The position numbers and the translations under genes were made by a program. From contig CBEULR010000008.1 in NCBI GenBank assembly GCA_965544035.1, forward strand, positions 1 through 64,000: a stretch of DNA of 64,000 nucleotides, given 5' to 3'. Below are positions 28,028 to 36,191 of this stretch, one piece after another; the stretch's first letter is position 1, and each line of letters begins with the position of its first letter. The notes beneath the pieces were generated by a model. That model did not search any database, had not been told where the DNA came from, and saw nothing but the letters and a program-made list of their open reading frames with translations. Source of the stretch: CBEULR01 sp965544035 (GTDB lineage Bacteria; Bacillota; Desulfotomaculia; Desulfotomaculales; Desulforudaceae).

Positions 28028-28600
28028 TTACTCGGCCTGCTTCTCCACCACAATCAATCGCGGGGCTCGTTCGGACCGGTTCAACAGCTTTAGACTGACA
28101 GCCGCAAACCGGTCGGACGGCAATCCCGCGCAGAACTTTTCTACCGCAAGGGCTTCATCCATTCCCCCCGGGTGCCCGGGGTAGCACGCCACGCTCAACC
28201 GTCCCCCGGCCCGGATCACGTTCAGAGCCGCCTGCAGGGCCCTGCACGTCGTCCCGGCCGTGGTTGTGATCTTCTTATCGCCTCCGGGACGGTACCCAAG
28301 ATTGAACATCACCGCACTGACACCTGATGTCACATAGTCTTCCATCCGACTGTGGTCATCCCGGATCAGGCGCACCCGATCCAAGACCCCGTGACTATCC
28401 AAAAGACGGCGGGTGCTGCTGACGGCCTCGGGCTGCAAATCGAAAGAATACACCAAACCCGTCGGTCCCACCAGCCCGGCCAGGAAGAGAGTATCTCCAC
28501 CGTTTCCGGCCGTGGCGTCAACCACCGTATCTCCCGGTGAGACTACAGCCTCTATAAAGCGGTGCGCGTGGTCAATGATACGCTCCAGTCCTCTACGCAT
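28028..28600 (-). CDS. class I SAM-dependent methyltransferase (YtqB family)
   Basis: Putative rRNA/tRNA methyltransferase, 190 residues from the ATG at 28600. The SAM site is DTVVDATAGNGGDTLFLA, followed by the acidic YSFDLQPEA and the VMFNLGYRPGGDK segment typical of the YtqB/MnmM family; family members act on the mnm5s2U wobble base of tRNA. The open frame runs to 28633, but the ATG at 28600 overlaps the nadK stop by 8 bp and fits the family start. It occupies the slot where argR is found in Bacillus. Confidence 0.85.
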   Translation of the reverse strand: MRRGLERIIDHAHRFIEAVVSPGDTVVDATAGNGGDTLFLAGLVGPTGLVYSFDLQPEAVSSTRRLLDSHGVLDRVRLIRDDHSRMEDYVTSGVSAVMFNLGYRPGGDKKITTTAGTTCRALQAALNVIRAGGRLSVACYPGHPGGMDEALAVEKFCAGLPSDRFAAVSLKLLNRSERAPRLIVVEKQAE

Positions 28601-29489
28601 CCCTGGTATCCAGCTTCTGTCGGAGCACATCATAGAAGCTCCATGTCGTAAACCTTACCAAACTCGCCATATCGGCCGCTGTCTGAACGACCACCTCGTC
28701 GCCCTGCTCCAGCGCCCAGCTTTCCTGCCCGTCCAGAACGACCACCGCGCCCTTCTCGGTCCGCATGACAAGGACCGAGATCTGCTTGTCGGAATCCACC
28801 ACCAGAGGACGGGCAAACAGATTGTGTGCACACAGCGGCGTGATCACCGTGCCGTTTAAATCGGGAGCCAAAAGCGGACCGCCCGCGGACAGTGAGTAGG
28901 CTGTGGAACCGGTGGGGGTACTGACAATAAGCCCGTCACCAAAATACGAGGTGACATGCTCCCCGTTGATCACGAGGCTGAGCTCTATAGGCCGCAGCAG
29001 AACCCCCTTGGAAATGACCACGTCGTTAAGGCAGATACCGGAAAACACGGCTTGTCCCGATCGAACGACTGCCGCTTCAAGCATACTGCGCTTCTCCAGA
29101 AAATACATTCCCTGTTCGAGCTTTTCCAGCGCGAATTCGAGATCCTGCGGCTCGACTTCGCTCAGAAAACCCAACTGCCCGAGTCGAACACCCAGGATCG
29201 GAATACCGTAAGGAGCAACTATCCTCGCCGTACTGAGGACGGTGCCGTCACCTCCCAGGGCGAAGGCATAATCCACCTCATCCAGCACATTCTCCGGACA
29301 CACCGGACAGCCGTCGGGCCGGTAATCGGCATCCAGGATGCACGCCGAAGCACCTCGCCCCTGCAGCCAATTCAGGATTCTTCGGACCACGGGCTCAACC
29401 TTGTCACGTGGGATAAAACGATTAACAACCAGCGCCACCGACTTCAAACCCGAATCACCCATTCCCAAACAATCGTTACAGCTCTGCAT
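28593..29489 (-). CDS. nadK: NAD kinase
   Basis: Phosphorylates NAD to NADP. The diagnostic GGDGT loop (ALGGDGTVLSTAR), GVRLGQLGFLSEV, and the conserved GDGLIVSTPTGSTAYSLSAGGP segment are all present. About 298 residues from the ATG at 29489; an ATG at 29462 is an alternative since neither has a clear ribosome site. The first bases overlap the tlyA stop, and the end overlaps the ytqB start, so all are translationally coupled. Confidence 0.96.
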   Translation of the reverse strand: MQSCNDCLGMGDSGLKSVALVVNRFIPRDKVEPVVRRILNWLQGRGASACILDADYRPDGCPVCPENVLDEVDYAFALGGDGTVLSTARIVAPYGIPILGVRLGQLGFLSEVEPQDLEFALEKLEQGMYFLEKRSMLEAAVVRSGQAVFSGICLNDVVISKGVLLRPIELSLVINGEHVTSYFGDGLIVSTPTGSTAYSLSAGGPLLAPDLNGTVITPLCAHNLFARPLVVDSDKQISVLVMRTEKGAVVVLDGQESWALEQGDEVVVQTAADMASLVRFTTWSFYDVLRQKLDTRDA

Positions 29490-30282
29490 GAGCCCGCCGG
29501 ACGACTTCCGGTACCATCTCGGCTAAGACTTGGTCCCCGCCTTTTCTCTTGGCTGCATAGGCCAGATACTCGATGTTGCCTTCGGGCCCGCGTATCGGCG
29601 AGTGTGTGAGTCCTAGCACGGACCAGCCCCGTGCCCTCATCTCTTCAAGTACCCTGTAAAGCACATCCTGATGCACTTCCGGGTCACGCACCACGCCCTT
29701 TTTCCCAACCTTCTCCCGTCCCGCCTCAAACTGAGGCTTGATAAGGATGATAAACCGGGCGTCATCACCGGACAGAGCGTGCAATTGGTCCAGGATCTTG
29801 GATAATGAAATGAATGAGACATCCACCGTTACCACGTCGGCCCTTTCGGGTAGCGATTCCGGGTCCAGATACCTGATGTTTGTCCGTTCAAGGCAGGTCA
29901 CCCGGGGATCGTTCCTCAGCTTCCACGCCAATTGACCGTAACCGACGTCAACCGCTATCACGCGGGCGGCTCCCTCCTGCAGGGCACAGTCTGTAAAGCC
30001 CCCTGTGGAAGCACCCACATCCAGAACGACCTTTCCTTTAAGGTCAATTTCAAACTCTTCAACAGCACGGGCCAGCTTCAGCCCTCCCCGGCTGACATAA
30101 GGGTTGTCCTTCCCGTGGATCTGTATGTCGGCGTCAGGGGTGACCAAAGTTCCCGGTTTGTCAACACGCCGACCGTTAACAAAGACACGCCCGGCCATAA
30201 TCACAGACCGGGCCCGCTCCCTGCTGGAATAAAAGCCTCTGCGCACAAGAAGCACATCAAGACGTTCCCCGGCCACGGCCAT
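29476..30282 (-). CDS. tlyA: TlyA family rRNA 2'-O-methyltransferase
   Basis: S4 RNA-binding domain at the N-terminus (RLDVLLVRRGFYSSRERARS) followed by an FtsJ-like methyltransferase fold with VLDVGASTGGFTDCALQEGA and a KPQFE motif. 268 residues, the usual length. Family members methylate 16S and 23S rRNA cytidines; the B. subtilis homologue is YqxC. Start overlaps the dxs stop by 1 bp. Part of the dxs-tlyA-nadK set that is highly conserved in Firmicutes. Confidence 0.95.
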   Translation of the reverse strand: MAVAGERLDVLLVRRGFYSSRERARSVIMAGRVFVNGRRVDKPGTLVTPDADIQIHGKDNPYVSRGGLKLARAVEEFEIDLKGKVVLDVGASTGGFTDCALQEGAARVIAVDVGYGQLAWKLRNDPRVTCLERTNIRYLDPESLPERADVVTVDVSFISLSKILDQLHALSGDDARFIILIKPQFEAGREKVGKKGVVRDPEVHQDVLYRVLEEMRARGWSVLGLTHSPIRGPEGNIEYLAYAAKRKGGDQVLAEMVPEVVRRAHAEL

Positions 30283-32174
30283 TACCTCAACTTCACGGCC
30301 AGCCGCAGCTTCGGAAGGCGCTGTTTTTCAATTTCCACTTTCCCGGCCACCTCGGAAGCGGTTAGCCCGTACTTTTCACGCAATACGTTCGGCTTCCCGT
30401 GTTCTACAAAAGTATCCGGGATGCCGATCAGCCTTGTCCGAATATCGGCAAGCCCCTTGTTGGCAAACATCTCCAGCACCCCGCTCCCGAATCCCCCGCT
30501 GATAGTGTTCTCCTCAAGGGTAAACACCAAACCCGCGCGTTTGGCATAACGGCAGATCAGATCAGTATCAAGCGGTTTCACGAACCGGGCGTTGATTACC
30601 GCTGCGCTTATACCTTTACCCTCCAGAATATCGGCGGCTTCCAGAGCCACCTGAACCATATTCCCGATCGCCAGCAGAGTAACATCCCGCCCGTCCCGCA
30701 AGACTTCCCCCTTTCCGAGAGGGATCGGCTTCAGATCCTGATCCAACGGGCAACCGGTACCCGTACCCCGGGGATACCGGACGGCTATCGGTCCGGGGTG
30801 ATCCAGGGCCGACTTTAGCATATGCTGGAGTTCGTTTTCGTCCTTCGGTGCGGCGATCACCATATTCGGGATTGAACGCAGGTAGGAGAGATCAAATATT
30901 CCCTGATGGGTTGCTCCGTCGTCACCGACCAACCCCCCGCGGTCCAGGGCAAACACCACCGGCAGGTTTTGCAGGCAGACGTCGTGCAGCACCTGGTCAT
31001 AGGCGCGCTGCAGGAAGGTGGAGTAAACGGCGACCACCGGACGCATCCCTTCGGCCGCCAGCCCCGCCGCCAGTGTAACGGCATGCTGTTCCGCAATCCC
31101 AACGTCGAAAAAGCGTTCCGGGAAAGAACGTGAGAACTCCGTCAGCCCGGTTCCCGCCGTCATAGCGGCGGTGATCGCCACGATACGTTCGTCATGGTGG
31201 GCCAGGCGAACCAGTGTCCGGCCGAAGACCTCCGTATAGGAAACCTGTGTGCTCTTGGCCGTCTTTCCGGTTTCGGCGTCAAAGGGACCGACGCCGTGGA
31301 ACTTATCCGGATTGTTTTCGGCCGGCGCATATCCCTTTCCCTTCCGGGTCAGGACGTGAACCAGCACCGGATCCTCAGCAGCCTTGGCCTGTTTGAACAT
31401 ACCGACCAGGGCGGGGATATTATGTCCATCCACCGGACCGAGGTAGGTAATGCCGAGTTCCTCAAACAGTATTCCCGGCACGATAACATACTTGAGAATG
31501 TCCTTGACTTTTTCCCCCCACCGCAGCATTCGGGGTCCGATAGCTGGAATCCGCCGCAGCAGGGTTTCAAACTCTTCCTTTCCCCTGGAATACACCGGAT
31601 CAGTGCGTATCCGGGACAAGTACCCGGACAGGGCACCTACATTTTGGGCAATCGACATCTCATTGTCGTTCAAAACCACAATCAGCCGTCTGCGCAGGTG
31701 GCCGGCGTGGTTCAGTGCTTCGAAAGCCATGCCCGCCGTCATCGCACCGTCGCCGATTACGGCGACCACCGAACGCTCGTCTCCCTGCAGATCACGCGCG
31801 AGCGCCATCCCAAGGGCGGCCGAAATCGACGTGCTGCTGTGACCGGTGCCAAACGCGTCAAACACGCTTTCCTCGCGCACGGGAAAACCGCTCAGCCCTT
31901 TATACTGACGCAGCGTGGCAAACTGCTCCCGCCGCCCGGTTATAATCTTATGTGCATAGCTCTGATGTCCGACGTCCCAGATGATCCGGTCCTCGGGGGC
32001 CTCAAACACCCGGTGCAGAGCCAGGGTAAGCTCGACAACGCCCAGACTTGGGGCCAGGTGCCCACCCGTCCGGCTTACCGTTTGCACCACAAGCCGGCGA
32101 ATCTCCCGTGCCAGCCTATCCATTTCATCAAAGGAAAGTGACTTCAAATCGCCCGGTGTCTTAATGCGTTCCAA
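30282..32174 (-). CDS. dxs: 1-deoxy-D-xylulose-5-phosphate synthase
   Basis: Thiamine-diphosphate enzyme that joins pyruvate and glyceraldehyde 3-phosphate, first step of the MEP isoprenoid route. It has the GDGAMTAGMAFEALNHAG ThDP/Mg segment, the GHSSTSISAALGMA motif, DRGGLVGDDGATHQG and the C-terminal transketolase domain. 630 residues, full length. The start is not ATG: TTG at 32174 is 19 bases from the only Shine-Dalgarno (AGAAGGTG), while an in-frame CTG at 32186 is at seven bases. The ribosome site overlaps the oapA stop. Lies with ispA, OLE RNA and oapA in one locus. Confidence 0.96.
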   Translation of the reverse strand: MERIKTPGDLKSLSFDEMDRLAREIRRLVVQTVSRTGGHLAPSLGVVELTLALHRVFEAPEDRIIWDVGHQSYAHKIITGRREQFATLRQYKGLSGFPVREESVFDAFGTGHSSTSISAALGMALARDLQGDERSVVAVIGDGAMTAGMAFEALNHAGHLRRRLIVVLNDNEMSIAQNVGALSGYLSRIRTDPVYSRGKEEFETLLRRIPAIGPRMLRWGEKVKDILKYVIVPGILFEELGITYLGPVDGHNIPALVGMFKQAKAAEDPVLVHVLTRKGKGYAPAENNPDKFHGVGPFDAETGKTAKSTQVSYTEVFGRTLVRLAHHDERIVAITAAMTAGTGLTEFSRSFPERFFDVGIAEQHAVTLAAGLAAEGMRPVVAVYSTFLQRAYDQVLHDVCLQNLPVVFALDRGGLVGDDGATHQGIFDLSYLRSIPNMVIAAPKDENELQHMLKSALDHPGPIAVRYPRGTGTGCPLDQDLKPIPLGKGEVLRDGRDVTLLAIGNMVQVALEAADILEGKGISAAVINARFVKPLDTDLICRYAKRAGLVFTLEENTISGGFGSGVLEMFANKGLADIRTRLIGIPDTFVEHGKPNVLREKYGLTASEVAGKVEIEKQRLPKLRLAVKLR

Positions 32175-32192
32175 AATTTGTGCCAGAACGAT

Positions 32193-32792
32193 TCACCTTC
32201 TCTTTTTCCCCGGTCGTTGACCCCTGCCGCTCCCGGCAAAACCATAGCCGGTCACCCGCTCGACAACAGCCAGCAAACGCCCGACCAGAAAAATGATTTC
32301 GTTCGCCCTACTGACAGCCAATCCCTTTCCGTAGGCCTTTCCGCCCACCGTCAGTGCAGCGATTACGGATGTGATTATGATGTTTAAGACAAACACATCC
32401 TCGGTCGGCATCAACAGTACAACCTGCACCATCAGCGAAATACCAAGCGCACCGGCCACAATCCCGGCAATATCCCCGACTACATCCTGCGAGAAGTTGG
32501 CCACGCGATCGGCATTACGCACCAGATATACACTCTGCCGGGCACCGTTGACCTTCTTCGCCGCTTTCGCATGAAACGGCGCTTCATCGGCAGCGGTGGC
32601 TGCTGTTCCTATTATATCAAAGATAACGCTGATGATAATGATGAGAAGCAAAAAGATGAACGCCAGCGAAATGCTGGCCAGCTTGCTGGTGATGGTCTCC
32701 GCCAGAAAACTGAAGACCATGGTCGCCAGGAACACACCCAATCCGACAAGGGCGGCCCGGCGGAGGAGAATAAGGGGGCTAGTACTTCGCAA
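32193..32792 (-). CDS. oapA: OLE-associated membrane protein OapA
   Basis: A 199-residue polytopic membrane protein, with hydrophobic segments near residues 9-30, 35-60, 105-130 and 135-155, and a charged loop (DEAPFHAKAAKKVNGARQ) between the second and third. Proteins of this kind are sometimes labelled CorB-like. The identification as OapA rests on position: it stands directly between a 600-nt gene-free segment and dxs, the known order ispA-OLE-oapA-dxs. OapA binds OLE RNA at the membrane in studied species. The frame is open to 32807; the TTG at 32792 has AGGTG seven bases upstream and is preferred. That ribosome site sits in the loop of a 7-bp hairpin. Confidence 0.83.
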   Translation of the reverse strand: MRSTSPLILLRRAALVGLGVFLATMVFSFLAETITSKLASISLAFIFLLLIIIISVIFDIIGTAATAADEAPFHAKAAKKVNGARQSVYLVRNADRVANFSQDVVGDIAGIVAGALGISLMVQVVLLMPTEDVFVLNIIITSVIAALTVGGKAYGKGLAVSRANEIIFLVGRLLAVVERVTGYGFAGSGRGQRPGKKRR

Positions 32793-32829
32793 CAGACTGC
32801 ACCTCAAAAAAGTCTGTCCACATATGAAA

Positions 32830-33432
32830 GGGTAAGTGACAGCAAATCAGATTAATACTGTAGCTTAGGTCCGCCTGGTTTTCCCAAATGGCTACCTGCC
32901 GTCGCCGTACAGGAGGTTTCCCTTTAAAGCCATTTCCGTACCGCTCAAGTCGATTAACTTCTGCGAGCGATCCGGGGACGGATTGCCACTTAGTCTACAC
33001 TTCAATCTCTGACTTGCCCCGTTAAGACAGCCTAGGGGTTTTCCCCGACAGAATTATCCTTTCCCTTAGCCTCTTTTGCAATAACGGTTTCGACCGGTAC
33101 CCGGAACCGAGGGGCCCCCCGGTTTCGGACACACATAACTGGTATCCACCGTTACCACTCAAGGCCGGGCTACACTGCACGCAGCTTTAGCCACGAACAG
33201 GTTTATACCCCAAGCCATAGTTTGCCGCCGCTCCCCACGCACTTGGGTCTCCGCGGAACCAGGGTCACGCCCACATGCCATTGTGGGTTCCCCCGAATCC
33301 TTAACTCCCAGTATCAGCCCCCAACTGGGCGTCGGCAGCCAACACCAGGAACTTCATCGATGTGCCCACCGGCGGATTTTTAGGCCCGCCCTCGGGAAGG
33401 GATTTCTGACTAGGATACTGCGTCACTTACCC
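32830..33432 (-). ncRNA. ole: OLE RNA (ornate large extremophilic RNA)
   Basis: A 603-nt stretch without any credible reading frame between ispA and oapA. Its two ends form a perfect 11-bp stem: GGGTAAGTGAC at the 5' end (33422-33432) with GTCACTTACCC at the 3' end (32830-32840). Size (OLE RNAs are around 600 nt), the terminal stem, orientation and the ispA-OLE-oapA-dxs order all fit the known OLE RNA of anaerobic and extremophilic Firmicutes, which forms a membrane ribonucleoprotein linked to cold, alcohol and Mg2+ responses. The identity is inferred from context and ends; internal motifs were not compared with a model. The oapA start follows 37 nt after the 3' end. Confidence 0.88.
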
Positions 33433-33437
33433 GAATT

Positions 33438-33467
33438 GCTTATTATACACCATTTCGTATAATAAGC
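33438..33467 (-). promoter_or_regulatory. dyad with TATAAT just upstream of OLE RNA
   Basis: An 11-bp perfect inverted repeat, GCTTATTATAC and GTATAATAAGC with an 8-base spacer, ends 5 bases before the OLE 5' end. The half nearer OLE holds TATAAT, at the right place for a -10 of a start at or just inside the terminal stem. No good -35 is seen. It may be a promoter with an operator, or a hairpin that ends or processes the ispA transcript; no T run follows. Confidence 0.5.
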
Positions 33468-33556
33468 ATAGCATAGCGTGGCTTTTCAGGCAAATCTCTT
33501 CCTGGGCAAATGCGGATGGCCCCGCCTCGGTTCGGCTTTCAGGCGCTTGAGGAAAT

Positions 33557-34462
33557 CTAATAATCCCGTGTCACAACAAATTTCACGGCCTGGCGCAGGA
33601 AATCTGCTTCCCTTCCGAAACCGGCCAGCGCTTCCAACGCCTTCTCTGCGGCATCAAGCGCCCGCCGCCTCGCCCCTTCCGTGCCGAACAGGGTGGCATA
33701 GGTCGTCTTCAGGTTCTTCGAATCGCTGCCCACCATTTTGCCGAGCCGCGCTTCATCACCGTCAACATCCAGGATATCATCGGTGATTTGAAAGGCCAGT
33801 CCGAAATAATCGGCGTATTCCGACAGCCTGCCCAGCTGTTCCTCATCAGCACCGGACAGCATGGCGCCCGTCCGGATTGCCGCCCTGAACAGGGCACCGG
33901 TCTTGGCGCGGTGGATACGGATCAGTTCGTTCTCATTCAGCTCTCGGCCCTCGGCCGTCAGATCCAGCACCTGACCGCCGATCAACCCGCCGGTGCCGCA
34001 GGCACGGGCCACTTCCGCGACAACCCGGAGCAGCCTTTCCTGATCGTTATTGGCAGCACTTTCACCCCCGGCCAGCAATTGAAACGCGTGGGCAAACAAG
34101 GCATCACCGGCCAGAATGGCGATGTCCTCTCCGAAAACTCTGTGATTAGTCGGACTGCCGCGCCGCAGTTCATCATCGTCCATCGCAGGCAGGTCATCAT
34201 GAATCAATGAATACGTGTGAATCAGTTCTATCGCGCAGGCCGCAGGCAGGGCGGCCGAAATCCGGCCGCCCACCGTCTCGGCAGCGGCCAAGGTCAATGC
34301 CGGACGGAGGCGTTTACCCCCGGCGAACACGCTATAGCGCATCGACTGGTGAATTACCGCCGGATCGGCATCGGCCGGAGGCAGATAACCGTCCAGTGCC
34401 TTATCGATCAGTCTGGTCTTTTCCGCCAGGGCCTTGAGAAAGTCCATCGTCGGGACGGTCAC
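33557..34462 (-). CDS. ispA: farnesyl (polyprenyl) diphosphate synthase
   Basis: Condenses isopentenyl diphosphate with allylic diphosphates, most likely to farnesyl diphosphate. First Asp-rich motif SLIHDDLPAMDDDELRRG and second FQITDDILDVDGD are intact, as is the GGKRLRPAL start of the fold. The start is uncertain: the open frame goes to 34495, GTG at 34462 has GGAGGAGGG just upstream and ATG at 34447 is 20 bases away, so GTG is preferred. It overlaps the end of xseB. A 124-bp gap separates it from OLE RNA. Confidence 0.94.
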   Translation of the reverse strand: MTVPTMDFLKALAEKTRLIDKALDGYLPPADADPAVIHQSMRYSVFAGGKRLRPALTLAAAETVGGRISAALPAACAIELIHTYSLIHDDLPAMDDDELRRGSPTNHRVFGEDIAILAGDALFAHAFQLLAGGESAANNDQERLLRVVAEVARACGTGGLIGGQVLDLTAEGRELNENELIRIHRAKTGALFRAAIRTGAMLSGADEEQLGRLSEYADYFGLAFQITDDILDVDGDEARLGKMVGSDSKNLKTTYATLFGTEGARRRALDAAEKALEALAGFGREADFLRQAVKFVVTRDY

Positions 34463-34685
34463 CACCCTCCTCCGGAGTGTCCGCAGCCGGACCATCGGCT
34501 GTGAGCATTTCTATGCGCTGCCGGGCGCTCTCCAAAATCCCGTGGCAGTGTCTGGCCATCAGCACACCCTCGGAATACAGCTCAAGGGCTTCTTCCAAGG
34601 GCAGACGTCCGTCTTCCAGCAATTCAACAACTTCTTCCAGCCGTTTCAGGGCGTCTTCAAAGGTTTGCTCCCCCATCATCCTCAC
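34401..34685 (-). CDS. xseB: exodeoxyribonuclease VII small subunit
   Basis: Small helical subunit of exonuclease VII, binding the XseA coiled coil. The core TFEDALKRLEEVVELLEDGRLPLEEALELYSEG is split over about residues 8-40 and is typical. It has 94 residues against about 80 usually; the extra part is a polar, low-complexity C-terminal tail (DGPAADTPEEGGDRPDDG) that overlaps the ispA start region. Its partner xseA is separated from it by folD and the fchA-like gene, whereas the two are adjacent in many Firmicutes. Confidence 0.93.
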   Translation of the reverse strand: MRMMGEQTFEDALKRLEEVVELLEDGRLPLEEALELYSEGVLMARHCHGILESARQRIEMLTADGPAADTPEEGGDRPDDGLSQGPGGKDQTDR

Positions 34686-34689
34686 CCAA

Positions 34690-35319
34690 TCATCTTATCT
34701 TCTTTTTCACTACTTGCAGTACCTCGTCCCTTAATGCCGCGGCCTCAGCCAACATCTTGTCTCGTACCGTTACGGCGGCACTCCGGTATTCATCATCGCC
34801 TACAAGGGGCAGATTAATATCCACGTTCAGGAGCGCCGCCGTCACGGCCGCTTCGGCCATGCATGCCGCCACCCCGGCATCGCTGGCCGCGTTTTCGTTG
34901 CCGATCTCTGCGACTGAGCGGGCCGCGCCGAGTGTCTTGAGAGCATTCTCGGCAACAGCCAAAGGCACATCGGTTGCCGCCCTGGCAGCTGTGCTGATGG
35001 CTAACGCCCGCCCTGTGCGTTCCTCATCGGTTGTCTTGGGCAAACGAAAAGCGGCCATTAACTGGGAAAAAGCCTCTACATCAGCCTGTGCCAACCTTTG
35101 GAACTCCTTCATCAGGAACTCGGCCTCCGCGCGCAGTTCGGTCACACGCTCCTCGACCTCTCTAAAGCGTTCCCGACCCGTAGTAAGATTGGCGACCATC
35201 GACACCATACTCGCCCCCAACGCCCCGGCGAGAGCAGCCACACCCCCGCCCCCCGGAGTCGGCTCTGCCGAGGCGGCTTGCAGCAAGAAGTCTTCAACCG
35301 GCAAAGCAAATATGTTCAC
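34690..35319 (-). CDS. cyclodeaminase/cyclohydrolase family protein (FchA-like)
   Basis: A 209-residue all-helical protein of the FTCD C-terminal family. PTPGGGGVAALAGALGASMVSMVAN is the conserved folate-site region (residues 21-45). Stand-alone members in acetogens and relatives are methenyl-tetrahydrofolate cyclohydrolases (FchA). It starts 4 bp inside the end of folD, which has its own cyclohydrolase activity, so both steps of one-carbon folate handling are together here. Substrate is inferred. Confidence 0.86.
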   Translation of the reverse strand: MNIFALPVEDFLLQAASAEPTPGGGGVAALAGALGASMVSMVANLTTGRERFREVEERVTELRAEAEFLMKEFQRLAQADVEAFSQLMAAFRLPKTTDEERTGRALAISTAARAATDVPLAVAENALKTLGAARSVAEIGNENAASDAGVAACMAEAAVTAALLNVDINLPLVGDDEYRSAAVTVRDKMLAEAAALRDEVLQVVKKKIR

Positions 35320-36191
35320 GCTTTAAGCCCTCCGCCTCTGTGATGCTGTATCCTGACGGCCTGCAACAGGTTGCGCATGATGAAAGCAGTGGTCAGACTC
35401 CCGACGCCACCGGGAACCGGCGTAATCGCTGCCGCCAGCTTCTCGACTTCCTCAAAATCAACATCACCGCAGATACCCGATTCGGTAGCGTTGATACCTG
35501 CATCCACAACTACCACGCCTTCCCGAATCATCGGGCGTCTGATCAGTCGCGGCTTGCCGGCCGCCGCCACCAGAATATCGGCCTGCCGCGTAAGTCTTTC
35601 GATATTGCGTGTCCGTGTATGGCAGACCGTAACGGTGGCGTCCTGCTGCAAAAGCATGTGAATCAGCGGTTTTCCCACCGTTTCACCGCGGCCGATAACA
35701 ACCACGTGCCGCCCTGCAATATCGATGCCGTGTTCACGCAGGATGGCGATGCAGCTCTGGGGTGTTGCCGGAAAAAGCCCGGGCATTCCCGCCATAAGAT
35801 ACCCGCGGTTGACCGGGTGTGCGCCGTCGACATCCTTTTCGGGAGCAACGCTCTCCAGTACCCGTCTCCTATCCAGCTGCGGCGGCAGAGGCAATTCTAC
35901 CATTACGCCATGTATGCGCGCGTCAGCATTCAGATTCCCGATGAGGTCCAAGACCTCGATTTGTGACGCATTTTCAGAAAGACGATGCAAACCAAACTCT
36001 ATACCCAGCTCCCGGCAGACCTTTTCCTTGGCCCGTGCATAGACCACCGAACTCTCGTCCCCGCCGACCAGCACCGTTTCCAGTCTGGGAGCGACATTGC
36101 TCCCGCGCCAGACGGCCACTTCATTCTTGATCTCCTCTTTGATTCGATCCGCGATCTCTTTCCCTCTGAGAAGCACGGCCACCAGCACCAA
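35316..36191 (-). CDS. folD: bifunctional methylene-THF dehydrogenase/cyclohydrolase
   Basis: Interconverts methylene-, methenyl- and formyl-tetrahydrofolate. SSVVYARAKEKVCRELGI, VMVELPLPPQLD, PEKDVDGAHPVNRG and the NADP site VVIGRGETVGKPL are present. About 291 residues. The start is unclear: TTG at 36191 or GTG at 36188, 36182 or 36176 are in frame; all lie inside the 3' end of xseA, giving an overlap of up to 70 bp. Confidence 0.95.
   Translation of the reverse strand: MVLVAVLLRGKEIADRIKEEIKNEVAVWRGSNVAPRLETVLVGGDESSVVYARAKEKVCRELGIEFGLHRLSENASQIEVLDLIGNLNADARIHGVMVELPLPPQLDRRRVLESVAPEKDVDGAHPVNRGYLMAGMPGLFPATPQSCIAILREHGIDIAGRHVVVIGRGETVGKPLIHMLLQQDATVTVCHTRTRNIERLTRQADILVAAAGKPRLIRRPMIREGVVVVDAGINATESGICGDVDFEEVEKLAAAITPVPGGVGSLTTAFIMRNLLQAVRIQHHRGGGLKA

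Noticed and set aside
32830..33432. T-box, cobalamin or other riboswitch in the ispA-oapA gap
   Set aside because: No T-box GGUGGNACCGCG-like sequence or B12-box was seen; size, closing stem and gene order fit OLE RNA instead.
33478..33786. Plus-strand frame between OLE and ispA
   Set aside because: It overlaps the ispA coding strand, has no ribosome site and a low-complexity product.
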